From the NCBI RefSeq assembly GCF_963976135.1, contig NZ_CAXBKN010000001.1:40319-104318 (forward strand): 64,000 bases of DNA, given 5' to 3'. This stretch comes from Maricaulis sp963976135 (GTDB taxonomy: Bacteria; Pseudomonadota; Alphaproteobacteria; Caulobacterales; Maricaulaceae). Positions 8,345-17,674 of the stretch are shown here, in pieces. Made by a program: the position numbers and the translations under genes. How positions within the stretch are numbered: position 1 is the stretch's first letter; each line of letters begins with the position of its first letter. Under the pieces are notes generated by a model. It was not told the origin of the DNA, made no database searches, and was given only the letters and a program-made list of their open reading frames with translations.

Positions 8345-10149
8345 GCCCCGGCCTGCTCTTGGATTACCGCCAGGAAAGCCTCACCGAGATCGGCGAGCTT
8401 TTTCGGGCCGACACCATTGACCGCGGCCATCTGTTCCAGATTGTCCGGCCGCAGATGGCACATGTCGATCAGGGTCGCATCGGAGAAGATCACATAGGCC
8501 GGGACATTGCGCTCGGCGGCGAGATCGCGGCGCAAAGCCTTGAGTGCGGCGAGCAATCCGGCATCGACATCGGCCTCGGCGGCCTTGCTGACGGCGCTGC
8601 GGCGCGGCTTCTTCTCGCCCTTGGCCGGGACGATTTCACGTAGTTCGAAAGTCTCGCGCCCCTTGAGTACGGCCTCACCACGCGCGGTGAGTTTGAGACC
8701 GCCATATTGATCGATATCGACCACGAGATAGCCGCCCGCCACGGCCTGGCGGACCAGACCCTGCCAGAAGGGTTTGGGCTTGTCCTTGCCAACGCCCCAG
8801 GTCGGCAAGGCGTCATGGCCGCGCGCGCGGATCTTGTCGGTATCACCACCCCTGAGCACATCAATGATGTGGCCGGCACCAAAGGCCTGACCGGTGCGCA
8901 CGATCGCCGAGAACAGCATTTGCGCCTCGCGCGTGCCGTCAAGCAGGACCGGCGGGTCGAGGCAGATATCGCAATTGCCGCACGGTTTTGAGCCCGGCTC
9001 GCCGAAATAGGACAAGAGCGTGATGCGCCGGCACTGGGTCGCCTCGCAATAGGATAATAGCGCATCGAGGCGCTGGTGTTCGCGCCGCTTGTGCGCATCA
9101 TCTTCGCCATCATTGTCGATGAAACGCCGGCGCAGGCTGGCATCGCCGAGACCGTAGAGCATCATCGCATCGGCTGGCGCACCATCGCGGCCGGCACGGC
9201 CGATCTCCTGGTAATAGGCCTCCATCGAGCCTGGCATGTTGAGATGGAAGACATAGCGGATATCCGGCTTGTCGATACCCATCCCGAAAGCGATCGTCGC
9301 CACCATGATCACGGCCTCCTCGGCCATGAAGATTTCCTGGTTTTCGCGCCGCTGCTCCGGCGACATCCCCGCATGATAGGACAGGGCGCGATAGCCCTCC
9401 CCCTTCAGCATCGCGGCGACCTCTTCGGTCAGCTTGCGCGACAGGCAGTAGACGATGCCCGACTGTGTCCGGCGCTCGGTGAGAAAACCGAGCAATTGCG
9501 GCTTCCACTGGGCCTTGGGCAAGACCGCGAGATTGAGATTGGGGCGGTCAAAGCCGCGCACCACCGTATCGCCCTCACCGCCAAACAGTTTCTCGGCGAT
9601 ATCGGTGCGCGTGGCGCTGTCAGCGGTGGCGGTGAAAGCGGCCAGGGTCGCGTTCGGGAAATGATGTTTGAGCTGGGAGAGTTGCTCGTATTCCGGCCGA
9701 AAGCTCGCACCCCATTTGGAAATACAATGCGCCTCATCGACCACGAACAGACCCGGATCCACCGGTTTGAGCGCCTCGAGCATGCGCCCGGTCATCAGCC
9801 GCTCCGGCGAGAGGTAAAGCAGTTTTGCCTCGCCCGACTGGAAGGTCCGCCAGGCAGCGACATTCTGTTCGCGATCACGCCCGGAATGGATTGCTGCCGC
9901 CATCACACCATTGGCCGCCAGCCCGGCAATCTGGTCATCCATCAAGGCCACAAGCGGCGAGACAATGATTGACGGCCGCTCCAGCATCAAGGCCGGCACC
10001 TGGTAGCACAGCGATTTACCGGCCCCGGTCGGCATCACACACAGCGTATGCGTCCCCGCCAGCAGGCGCTCGACGATGGGCAGCTGGCCGGGCCGGAATT
10101 CGGGGAAGCCGAAAACGGATTTGAGGATGGATTGAGGGGATGAGGTCAT
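8341..10149 (-). CDS. recQ: ATP-dependent DNA helicase RecQ
   Basis: This is a 3'-5' superfamily 2 helicase of 602 residues, the usual RecQ length, acting in RecF-pathway recombination and repair of stalled forks. The Walker A motif is PTGAGKS near residue 44, motif II is DEAH in FVVDEAHCISKWG, and motif VI is QEIGRAGRDG. The zinc-binding cysteines lie in SYCEATQCRR and CGNCDIC. A winged-helix RQC domain follows. The C-terminal HRDC domain is at about 525-600 (AERNVPAYVIFSDATL). It is convergent with the HIT gene and overlaps it by 4 bases. Confidence 0.96.
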   Translation of the reverse strand: MTSSPQSILKSVFGFPEFRPGQLPIVERLLAGTHTLCVMPTGAGKSLCYQVPALMLERPSIIVSPLVALMDDQIAGLAANGVMAAAIHSGRDREQNVAAWRTFQSGEAKLLYLSPERLMTGRMLEALKPVDPGLFVVDEAHCISKWGASFRPEYEQLSQLKHHFPNATLAAFTATADSATRTDIAEKLFGGEGDTVVRGFDRPNLNLAVLPKAQWKPQLLGFLTERRTQSGIVYCLSRKLTEEVAAMLKGEGYRALSYHAGMSPEQRRENQEIFMAEEAVIMVATIAFGMGIDKPDIRYVFHLNMPGSMEAYYQEIGRAGRDGAPADAMMLYGLGDASLRRRFIDNDGEDDAHKRREHQRLDALLSYCEATQCRRITLLSYFGEPGSKPCGNCDICLDPPVLLDGTREAQMLFSAIVRTGQAFGAGHIIDVLRGGDTDKIRARGHDALPTWGVGKDKPKPFWQGLVRQAVAGGYLVVDIDQYGGLKLTARGEAVLKGRETFELREIVPAKGEKKPRRSAVSKAAEADVDAGLLAALKALRRDLAAERNVPAYVIFSDATLIDMCHLRPDNLEQMAAVNGVGPKKLADLGEAFLAVIQEQAGA

Positions 10150-10263
10150 GGGACACGCGAGGCAGAGGTGCGAGGTCAGTCTGGCACCCCTCCCCGACTA
10201 GCACGCGTGACCATGATCAAACAGGGCCGCCGCGCCATTGTGCACAGACGCCGTCCTCCGGCC

Positions 10264-11085
10264 CTATAAATGCGGACTCCACATGAACATCCAGGCGCCG
10301 AAAATCCCGACCGCCGTGACCAGCGTCAGCAGCAGAACCAGGCCCGCCACAGCCAGTTTGGGGGCCGCCGATTGCGCGCGCCCGGCCCGGAAATACAGTT
10401 CCAGCACGGCCAGGGGCAGGAGATAGCAGGCGAAGGCCAGCGTCAGATCGAAGGGGCCATCGAGTTGCCGGGTCGATCCGACCGGGCCCTGCATGATGAT
10501 GATCCAGGCCATGAAGCCGATGCGGAAGAACCAGACGCCATTGACCAGAATGAAGAGCCGCATCGCCCAGCGCCGGTGCTGGTCAATCCGGCGCTTCATC
10601 GCCAGGCGCAGGGCGATCGGCGCGGCGATCAGGATCAGGATGCCGTTGAGGCTCACGCCGAGCGCCCCGAGATCACTCAGCCGGGCCTCGCGCAACCAGG
10701 TCATCCACAGACCGCCAACCGCCAGGACAACGGCGATAACCACAAAGATACGACCATTCCAGCGATGCAGGGCCGGCAAACGCTTTCGCAGCACCGGAAC
10801 CAACTGCAGCGTCCCGCCCATGGTGATGACCGCCGCCAGCAGGACATGGACGCCAAACATCAGATTGCCGAACCAGTCGCCATCCACATAACCGACCATC
10901 AGGCCGGTCTCGTTCCAGTCCTGGGGATTACCAGCGGCGGTGGTGACGCCATAAACATTGAGAATATACCAGACGAAGGTCCATTGACCGGCCGCAGCGA
11001 CCAGGAACCAGGCCAGGCCCGCTCCCCTGAGCAGCCCGCCGGCATCGAAGCGCGTGCGAGATGGTGTTTGCAAAATATCACTCAT
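10264..11085 (-). CDS. DUF2306 integral membrane protein
   Basis: This 273-residue membrane protein starts at MSDILQ (11085) rather than at the upstream ATG at 11124, which has no good ribosome site. About seven or eight hydrophobic spans are visible, with short conserved-looking polar signatures LHRWNGRIFV and RRIDQHRRWAMRL of the DUF2306 (COG5395) type. These signatures carry histidines that could bind haem or metal, but that is a guess. The function is unknown. The gene is divergent from a membrane-anchored AraC-type regulator, which may control it. Confidence 0.78.
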   Translation of the reverse strand: MSDILQTPSRTRFDAGGLLRGAGLAWFLVAAAGQWTFVWYILNVYGVTTAAGNPQDWNETGLMVGYVDGDWFGNLMFGVHVLLAAVITMGGTLQLVPVLRKRLPALHRWNGRIFVVIAVVLAVGGLWMTWLREARLSDLGALGVSLNGILILIAAPIALRLAMKRRIDQHRRWAMRLFILVNGVWFFRIGFMAWIIIMQGPVGSTRQLDGPFDLTLAFACYLLPLAVLELYFRAGRAQSAAPKLAVAGLVLLLTLVTAVGIFGAWMFMWSPHL

Positions 11086-11211
11086 GATTGACCCATTTTT
11101 CAACGAGACTGGCTCCAGCCTCATTTATCCATTGTCCGGCAAGACCGGCCTCAGCCTCGCCCATCGCCCCCTGGCATGGATGAAATGCGTCGCCGGGCAC
11201 CCCGAGGTCTT

Positions 11212-11229
11212 GCCGATTTGGAAATCGGC
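11212..11229. promoter_or_regulatory. Perfect inverted repeat in the divergent DUF2306/AraC intergenic region
   Basis: GCCGATTT and AAATCGGC (8-bp arms, centre GG) sit about midway between the two divergent start codons (11085 and 11325). No + strand gene ends here, so a terminator role is unlikely despite the TTTTT a few bases downstream. An operator is the simplest reading. Confidence 0.45.
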
Positions 11230-11324
11230 GACAGTTTTTCGGCTGCCGGCTGCAATCCGGTGCGGGGTTGCAATCGCGTCCCACTCCAAGCCAGTATGGA
11301 CGCTTGAGCGCAGGGGATTTGCCG

Positions 11325-12389
11325 ATGGACGTCGCACTGATCACCACCACAGTCCGGCTCGTCGTGGCTGCCTCGGCGGCGATCGCGCTGATCGTCACCC
11401 TGACCCGGCCGAACAAACGCGCCCTGCACATCTACTGGGCGGTGTTCTGCGGCGCGATTTCCCTGACCATGCTGCGCTATGCGCTGCCGATCTCGCCTGA
11501 ATGGCTCTCAAACCTGATGCGAATCGCATCGGGGGCGACGTGCGGCGGTTTCTGGCTGGTTGCGCGCTGCCTCTTCAGGCCCGGCAATCCGATCAAGCTG
11601 CACCACCTCCTCCTGGTCGCCGCGGTGATGACCGGGATTGCCGTCGACATTACCCTGCCCGCCCTGATCGACCCGGACGGGTTGGCGGGCCTGCATACGG
11701 GGATCTGGCAATTTGTCACGCTGGTCAGCTCCACCGTCATGGTGCTGTCCTTCTGGGAAGGCATCCAGGGCTGGCCGGACCGCAGCCATCGCAACGAAAT
11801 CCAGCTGCGATATCTCTATCTGGCGATCATCGGCCTGTGCGTCACCGCCTGCACGGTCTATCCCGAACCCGATGCCGCCGCGGCAGCAGCGGCCCGCCTG
11901 CTCGAAGCCTGCAGCGCCCTGGCGGTCCTGGCGGTCGCCTCGGTGGCTGTCGCCTTCCGGCTGCGCTACCCGCTCCTGCCGGCGACCGCCGAAAAGCCCG
12001 CCGCCACGGCAGAGGAACATGCCCTTGCCGCCCGGCTGGAGCGGTTGATGCGCGATGAAACACCCTATCTGGAGCCCGAACTGAAGGTCGCCGACCTCGC
12101 ACGCAGCCTGCAAACCCCTGACTACAAGGTGACGCGCGCGATTACGGCCGGCTTGCAGCAACCCAATTTCAATCGCTACGTCAACGCATTGAGAGTCGAA
12201 CATGCCAAGGCCCTGCTGCGCGATCCGCGCGAGGCCAGCCGATCCATCCTGCTGATTGCCCTGGATAGTGGATTCGCCTCGCTCGGCCCGTTCAACCGGG
12301 CCTTCAAGGCCGATACGGGCATGACGCCGCGTGCCTGGCGAGCCGATGGTGTGGCCAGCACCTCGCAACCAAAACCGGCACCGGCCTGA
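11325..12389 (+). CDS. AraC-family regulator with an N-terminal membrane domain
   Basis: The start at 11325 (MDVALITTT) has AGGGGA 7 bases upstream. Residues 1-215 contain about six or seven hydrophobic spans (for example VRLVVAASAAIALIVTL and LHHLLLVAAVMTGIAVDI). Residues 240-345 form an AraC/XylS-type double helix-turn-helix: LKVADLARSLQTPDYKVTRA is the first helix pair and ILLIALDSGFASLGPFNRAFK the second, ending TGMTPRAWR. A DNA-binding domain tethered to the membrane suggests direct sensing of a membrane or extracellular signal. The signal and targets are unknown; the divergent DUF2306 gene is the obvious candidate target. Confidence 0.85.
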   Translation: MDVALITTTVRLVVAASAAIALIVTLTRPNKRALHIYWAVFCGAISLTMLRYALPISPEWLSNLMRIASGATCGGFWLVARCLFRPGNPIKLHHLLLVAAVMTGIAVDITLPALIDPDGLAGLHTGIWQFVTLVSSTVMVLSFWEGIQGWPDRSHRNEIQLRYLYLAIIGLCVTACTVYPEPDAAAAAAARLLEACSALAVLAVASVAVAFRLRYPLLPATAEKPAATAEEHALAARLERLMRDETPYLEPELKVADLARSLQTPDYKVTRAITAGLQQPNFNRYVNALRVEHAKALLRDPREASRSILLIALDSGFASLGPFNRAFKADTGMTPRAWRADGVASTSQPKPAPA

Positions 12390-12443
12390 GGCCTGCGCGC
12401 CGGAAGCTGCCGGCGGCGCACCCCAACATTCACCCCCACACGA

Positions 12444-12472
12444 AAAACGGCGCCCCGTCGGAGCGCCGTTTT
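12444..12472. terminator. Bidirectional terminator between the AraC gene and clpA
   Basis: AAAACGGCGC pairs with GCGCCGTTTT (10 bp, 9-base loop). T-rich DNA follows on both strands, so it can end both convergent transcripts. Confidence 0.85.
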
Positions 12473-12500
12473 CTGTTCTTCAGAGCGTGAAGACTGAGGT

Positions 12501-14816
<2,316 letters not shown>

Positions 14817-14817
14817 T

Positions 14818-15147
14818 CTATTCCTTTTCCATCGTGCACTGGAGCGGATGTTGAGCCCGTCGTGCGGCGTCCATAACCTGGGCTACCTTTGTTTCGGCAA
14901 CCTCATATGTGTACACGCCGCACATTCCGACACCGTTCTGGTGGACATGCAGCATGATCGTCGCTGCATCCTCGGGGGATTTGCGAAAGATCCGAACCAG
15001 GACCTCCACAACAAATTCCATGGGCGTATAGTCATCATTGAGTAGCAGAACACGGTAAAGCGAAGGTTTCTTGGTCGCTGGCCGCGTCTTCAGAGCGAGG
15101 CCATGCTCCTCCTCATTCCCTGCATCATCTTGTTTTCGTTCGGTCAT
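14818..15147 (-). CDS. clpS: ClpS adaptor for ClpA, N-end rule recognin
   Basis: This 109-residue adaptor binds proteins with N-terminal Leu, Phe, Trp or Tyr and delivers them to ClpA. The core motif LLNDDYTPMEFVVEVL carries the Asn-Asp residues and Met that line the N-degron pocket. HVHQNGVGMCGVYT and the terminal PLQCTMEKE complete the domain. The N-terminal 20 residues are charged and probably flexible, which is the part that engages the ClpA pore. The leucyl/phenylalanyl transferase gene aat at 34.8 kb supplies one branch of the same pathway. Confidence 0.96.
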   Translation of the reverse strand: MTERKQDDAGNEEEHGLALKTRPATKKPSLYRVLLLNDDYTPMEFVVEVLVRIFRKSPEDAATIMLHVHQNGVGMCGVYTYEVAETKVAQVMDAARRAQHPLQCTMEKE

Positions 15148-15307
15148 ATTAAAATCAGATTCGAAAGACAGTCAGGGTGATTTCAGGTCAAGGATAGGCG
15201 GCGTCGGCCCCTTAGGAAAGGGTTTGCCACCAGCAATCCGGGTTTTGGCGTGCTTGCGATTCTCGGTTCGACCTGATGAATCTGGGGATGCGAACCCCAA
15301 AAAGAAA

Positions 15308-15332
15308 GGGCCCGGTGCAGAACACCGGGCCC
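15308..15332 (-). terminator. Rho-independent terminator of the phasin gene
   Basis: A 10-bp GC stem (GGGCCCGGTG with CACCGGGCCC, loop CAGAA) is followed on the minus strand by CTTTCTTTTT. It lies 32 bases beyond the phasin stop and separates that gene from clpS. Confidence 0.88.
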
Positions 15333-15363
15333 AGGCGGGGAGAAAATTGTCAGTCTGCGGCGT

Positions 15364-16107
15364 TTAGCGCTGCGACTGAGCCAGCTCGGCAACGGCGGCG
15401 AAGCGGGTGTTCAAAGGCTTCGCGCCATCCTTGACCAGGCCGGAAAAGAGTTCGGTGGTCTTGTTGAGCTCGGCAAGATAGCTGCCCATCGCCGACTTGG
15501 CGTAGTTGGACTGGATCTCGAAGATTTCCTGCATCGACTTGGCGGAAGACAGGGCCTTCGTGGCGGCAACGCCCTCTTCCATCGCCGTTTTGGCGTAGGC
15601 AGCGGCATTGGTGCCGACCGTCTCAAGACCCTTGCCGGTCACAGTGGCGGACTCGATGACAGCTTCGACCGTGTCTTTGTGGAAGGCCGAGGCTTCATTG
15701 ACGGCGCTCAGCGTCTTCTCGAAACCTTCCTTGAAGGTCTCATTGGTCGCGGCGGTCATGGATTCGATGGAATTATTCATGAGTTTGCTCGTTTTTGTCT
15801 GGGCCTTCACAGCGGGCTTGCTGGTGGCCGGTTTCTGTTTGGTCGACGCAGCGGGCTTGCTGGCGGCCAGTTTTGGCTTTTTCGCCGCAGCAGGCTTGCT
15901 GGCGGCGTTTTTCTTTTTTGCGGCCTGCGCCGTGGCAGCAGGCTTGGTGCGCGCCGCTGGCTTGGCAGCCAGGGGCTTCGCGGAAGCCGCAGATTTCTCG
16001 ACAACAGCCGGCTGCGCGGCTTTCGGCGCGGCTGCAACAACAACCGGTGCTTTCGCGTCAGCAGCGATTGCAGGGGCTTCATCGGATTTGATGCGTGTGT
16101 CGGTCAT
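15364..16107 (-). CDS. Phasin-family protein with long Lys/Ala/Pro-rich N-terminal tail
   Basis: This 247-residue protein has two parts. The C-terminal part (about 110-247) is a helical phasin domain, with segments such as NETFKEGFEKTLSAVNEAS and SMQEIFEIQSNYAKSAMGSY typical of proteins coating polyhydroxyalkanoate granules. The N-terminal 105 residues are low complexity (repeats such as KPAA, KKPKLAASKPAA), like the histone H1-like tail of PhaF and AlgP. An internal Met near residue 110 could give a short form, but it lacks a strong ribosome site. The gene has its own terminator. No PHA synthase is in the window, so a role in granules is inferred from the domain. Confidence 0.85.
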   Translation of the reverse strand: MTDTRIKSDEAPAIAADAKAPVVVAAAPKAAQPAVVEKSAASAKPLAAKPAARTKPAATAQAAKKKNAASKPAAAKKPKLAASKPAASTKQKPATSKPAVKAQTKTSKLMNNSIESMTAATNETFKEGFEKTLSAVNEASAFHKDTVEAVIESATVTGKGLETVGTNAAAYAKTAMEEGVAATKALSSAKSMQEIFEIQSNYAKSAMGSYLAELNKTTELFSGLVKDGAKPLNTRFAAVAELAQSQR

Positions 16108-16119
16108 GGTTCACTTCTT

Positions 16120-16215
16120 GAATTGCTGCATTGGCTCTTCGCAGTCGCAACATATCTAACCCCGGACCTGCCCGGCGTCAAGCGAATTATTGTGCAGTGC
16201 ACCATTTTCGTTTTT
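16120..16215. promoter_or_regulatory. TGCA-rich dyads upstream of the phasin gene
   Basis: Two short dyads stand between the phasin start and the divergent carboxypeptidase gene: CTGC-N11-GCAG near 16126-16144, and TGCAGTGCA at 16193-16201. PhaR repressors of alphaproteobacteria bind CTGC/GCAG or TGCA-type dyads at phasin promoters. The match is suggestive only. Confidence 0.3.
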
Positions 16216-16271
16216 GCCATGCCTGGCAGCCCTTAACCGAGTGGAAACTCTGTGCGGACGAGACTGCCCGA

Positions 16272-17564
16272 ATGACCTCGCACGCCCCCCGACTTGCCGC
16301 AGCCCTCATGCTCGCGCTGACCCTGCTGGCCCCGCTCTCGCCGGCCCGCGCCGACACGTCGCGCTATGCCGCCTTTGTTGTCGATCAGACGACAGGGGTG
16401 GTGCTGCACTCGCGCCAGTCGGAAGCGACACGTCATCCCGCCTCGCTGACCAAGATGATGACGCTCTATATGCTGTTTCAGGCGATGGAGGCCGGTGAAA
16501 TCGGGCTTGGCGACCCGATCCGGATTTCGGCCGATGCCGCCAATGCGCCGCCCTCGCGGCTCGATCTGCCGATTGGCTCGACGATTTCCACCGAGGAGGC
16601 GATCCGGGCGCTGGTCGTTCGCAGCGCCAATGATGTTGCCGTCGCGGTTGGCGAGCGCCTCGGCGGCACCGAAAGCGGCTTTGCCGCGGCCATGACCGCA
16701 CGGGCACACGAATTGGGCCTGCCCGGCACCACATTCCGCAATGCCTCCGGCCTGCCCGATAGCCGCCAGGTGACAACCGCGCGCGACATGGCGCGGCTCG
16801 CCATCGCCCTGCAGCGCGACTTCCCGCAGTATTTCCACTATTTCAATGAGACCCGTTTTGTCTGGGATGGCCGCACCTACCGCAATCACAATACACTGGT
16901 CGGCCGCGTTGATGGCGTTGACGGATTAAAGACCGGCTATATCCGCGCCTCCGGTTTCAATGTCGTGGTGTCGGCCGAACGGGGTGAACACCGGTTGATC
17001 GCCGTCATTATGGGCGGCCCGACAGCGGCGTCCCGCGATGCCCATGCCGAGGAATTGCTCGACGCCGCATTCTCGACGCTGGAACAGCGCGACGACCGCC
17101 TGTTGTTTGCGGCCCTTTCCTCACCGCGCATCAATCCAATCCGCCAGCAGGCACTGATCGCAATGGACGTCGCAGCCCTCGGCCTCGCCGCGCCGTCGGA
17201 AATGGGGTCGGCGCAAGCCGCACCGCCACTGCGTATCGTGCTGGCCGATGAGAGTTCCGAACTCGCCGATATCCGCCCGGCCACCACGGACACACAGGTC
17301 GAGGCACCGCTGCTGCGCGGTGCCTGGTCAGTGCAGGTTGGGGCCTATAATTCGGCAGAGGCGGCGCGCGAGCGGCTCGATCGCGTAACGCCCGCCTCCC
17401 CCTACCTCAGGCTTGCTCAACCGGCAGCGCGGGCTGTCGAAATCGATGGCAATCGCCTGTGGCGGGCGCGCTTCGAATCACTCACGGCCGATGAAGCGGC
17501 GCATGCCTGTGCCGAGCTCGGCGCCCGCAATGAGCCCTGCTACACAGTCGCCCCCGGACGATAA
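16272..17564 (+). CDS. Secreted D-alanyl-D-alanine carboxypeptidase with SPOR domain
   Basis: The start at 16272 (MTSHAPRLAAAL) places a signal peptide ending ARA at residue 25; the longer open frame upstream has no support. The serine peptidase S11 domain has SLTK (near 57, nucleophile Ser), SAND (near 117) and KTGY (near 219), so all three active motifs are intact. The product trims the terminal D-Ala from peptidoglycan stem peptides. The C-terminal SPOR domain (about 350-430, starting WSVQVGAYNSAEAA) binds denuded septal glycan, so the enzyme should act at the division site. It is divergent from the phasin gene. Confidence 0.93.
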   Translation: MTSHAPRLAAALMLALTLLAPLSPARADTSRYAAFVVDQTTGVVLHSRQSEATRHPASLTKMMTLYMLFQAMEAGEIGLGDPIRISADAANAPPSRLDLPIGSTISTEEAIRALVVRSANDVAVAVGERLGGTESGFAAAMTARAHELGLPGTTFRNASGLPDSRQVTTARDMARLAIALQRDFPQYFHYFNETRFVWDGRTYRNHNTLVGRVDGVDGLKTGYIRASGFNVVVSAERGEHRLIAVIMGGPTAASRDAHAEELLDAAFSTLEQRDDRLLFAALSSPRINPIRQQALIAMDVAALGLAAPSEMGSAQAAPPLRIVLADESSELADIRPATTDTQVEAPLLRGAWSVQVGAYNSAEAARERLDRVTPASPYLRLAQPAARAVEIDGNRLWRARFESLTADEAAHACAELGARNEPCYTVAPGR

Positions 17565-17674
17565 ACGCGTCGCTGTTTCAGGCCAAAAGCCGCCTGTCGG
17601 TTGACTTAGCCTGCCTGCTCGCACACTTTCCGGCGCCCTGACCGCAGCCTGGTCACCCTCATCCCGCCCCGGAA

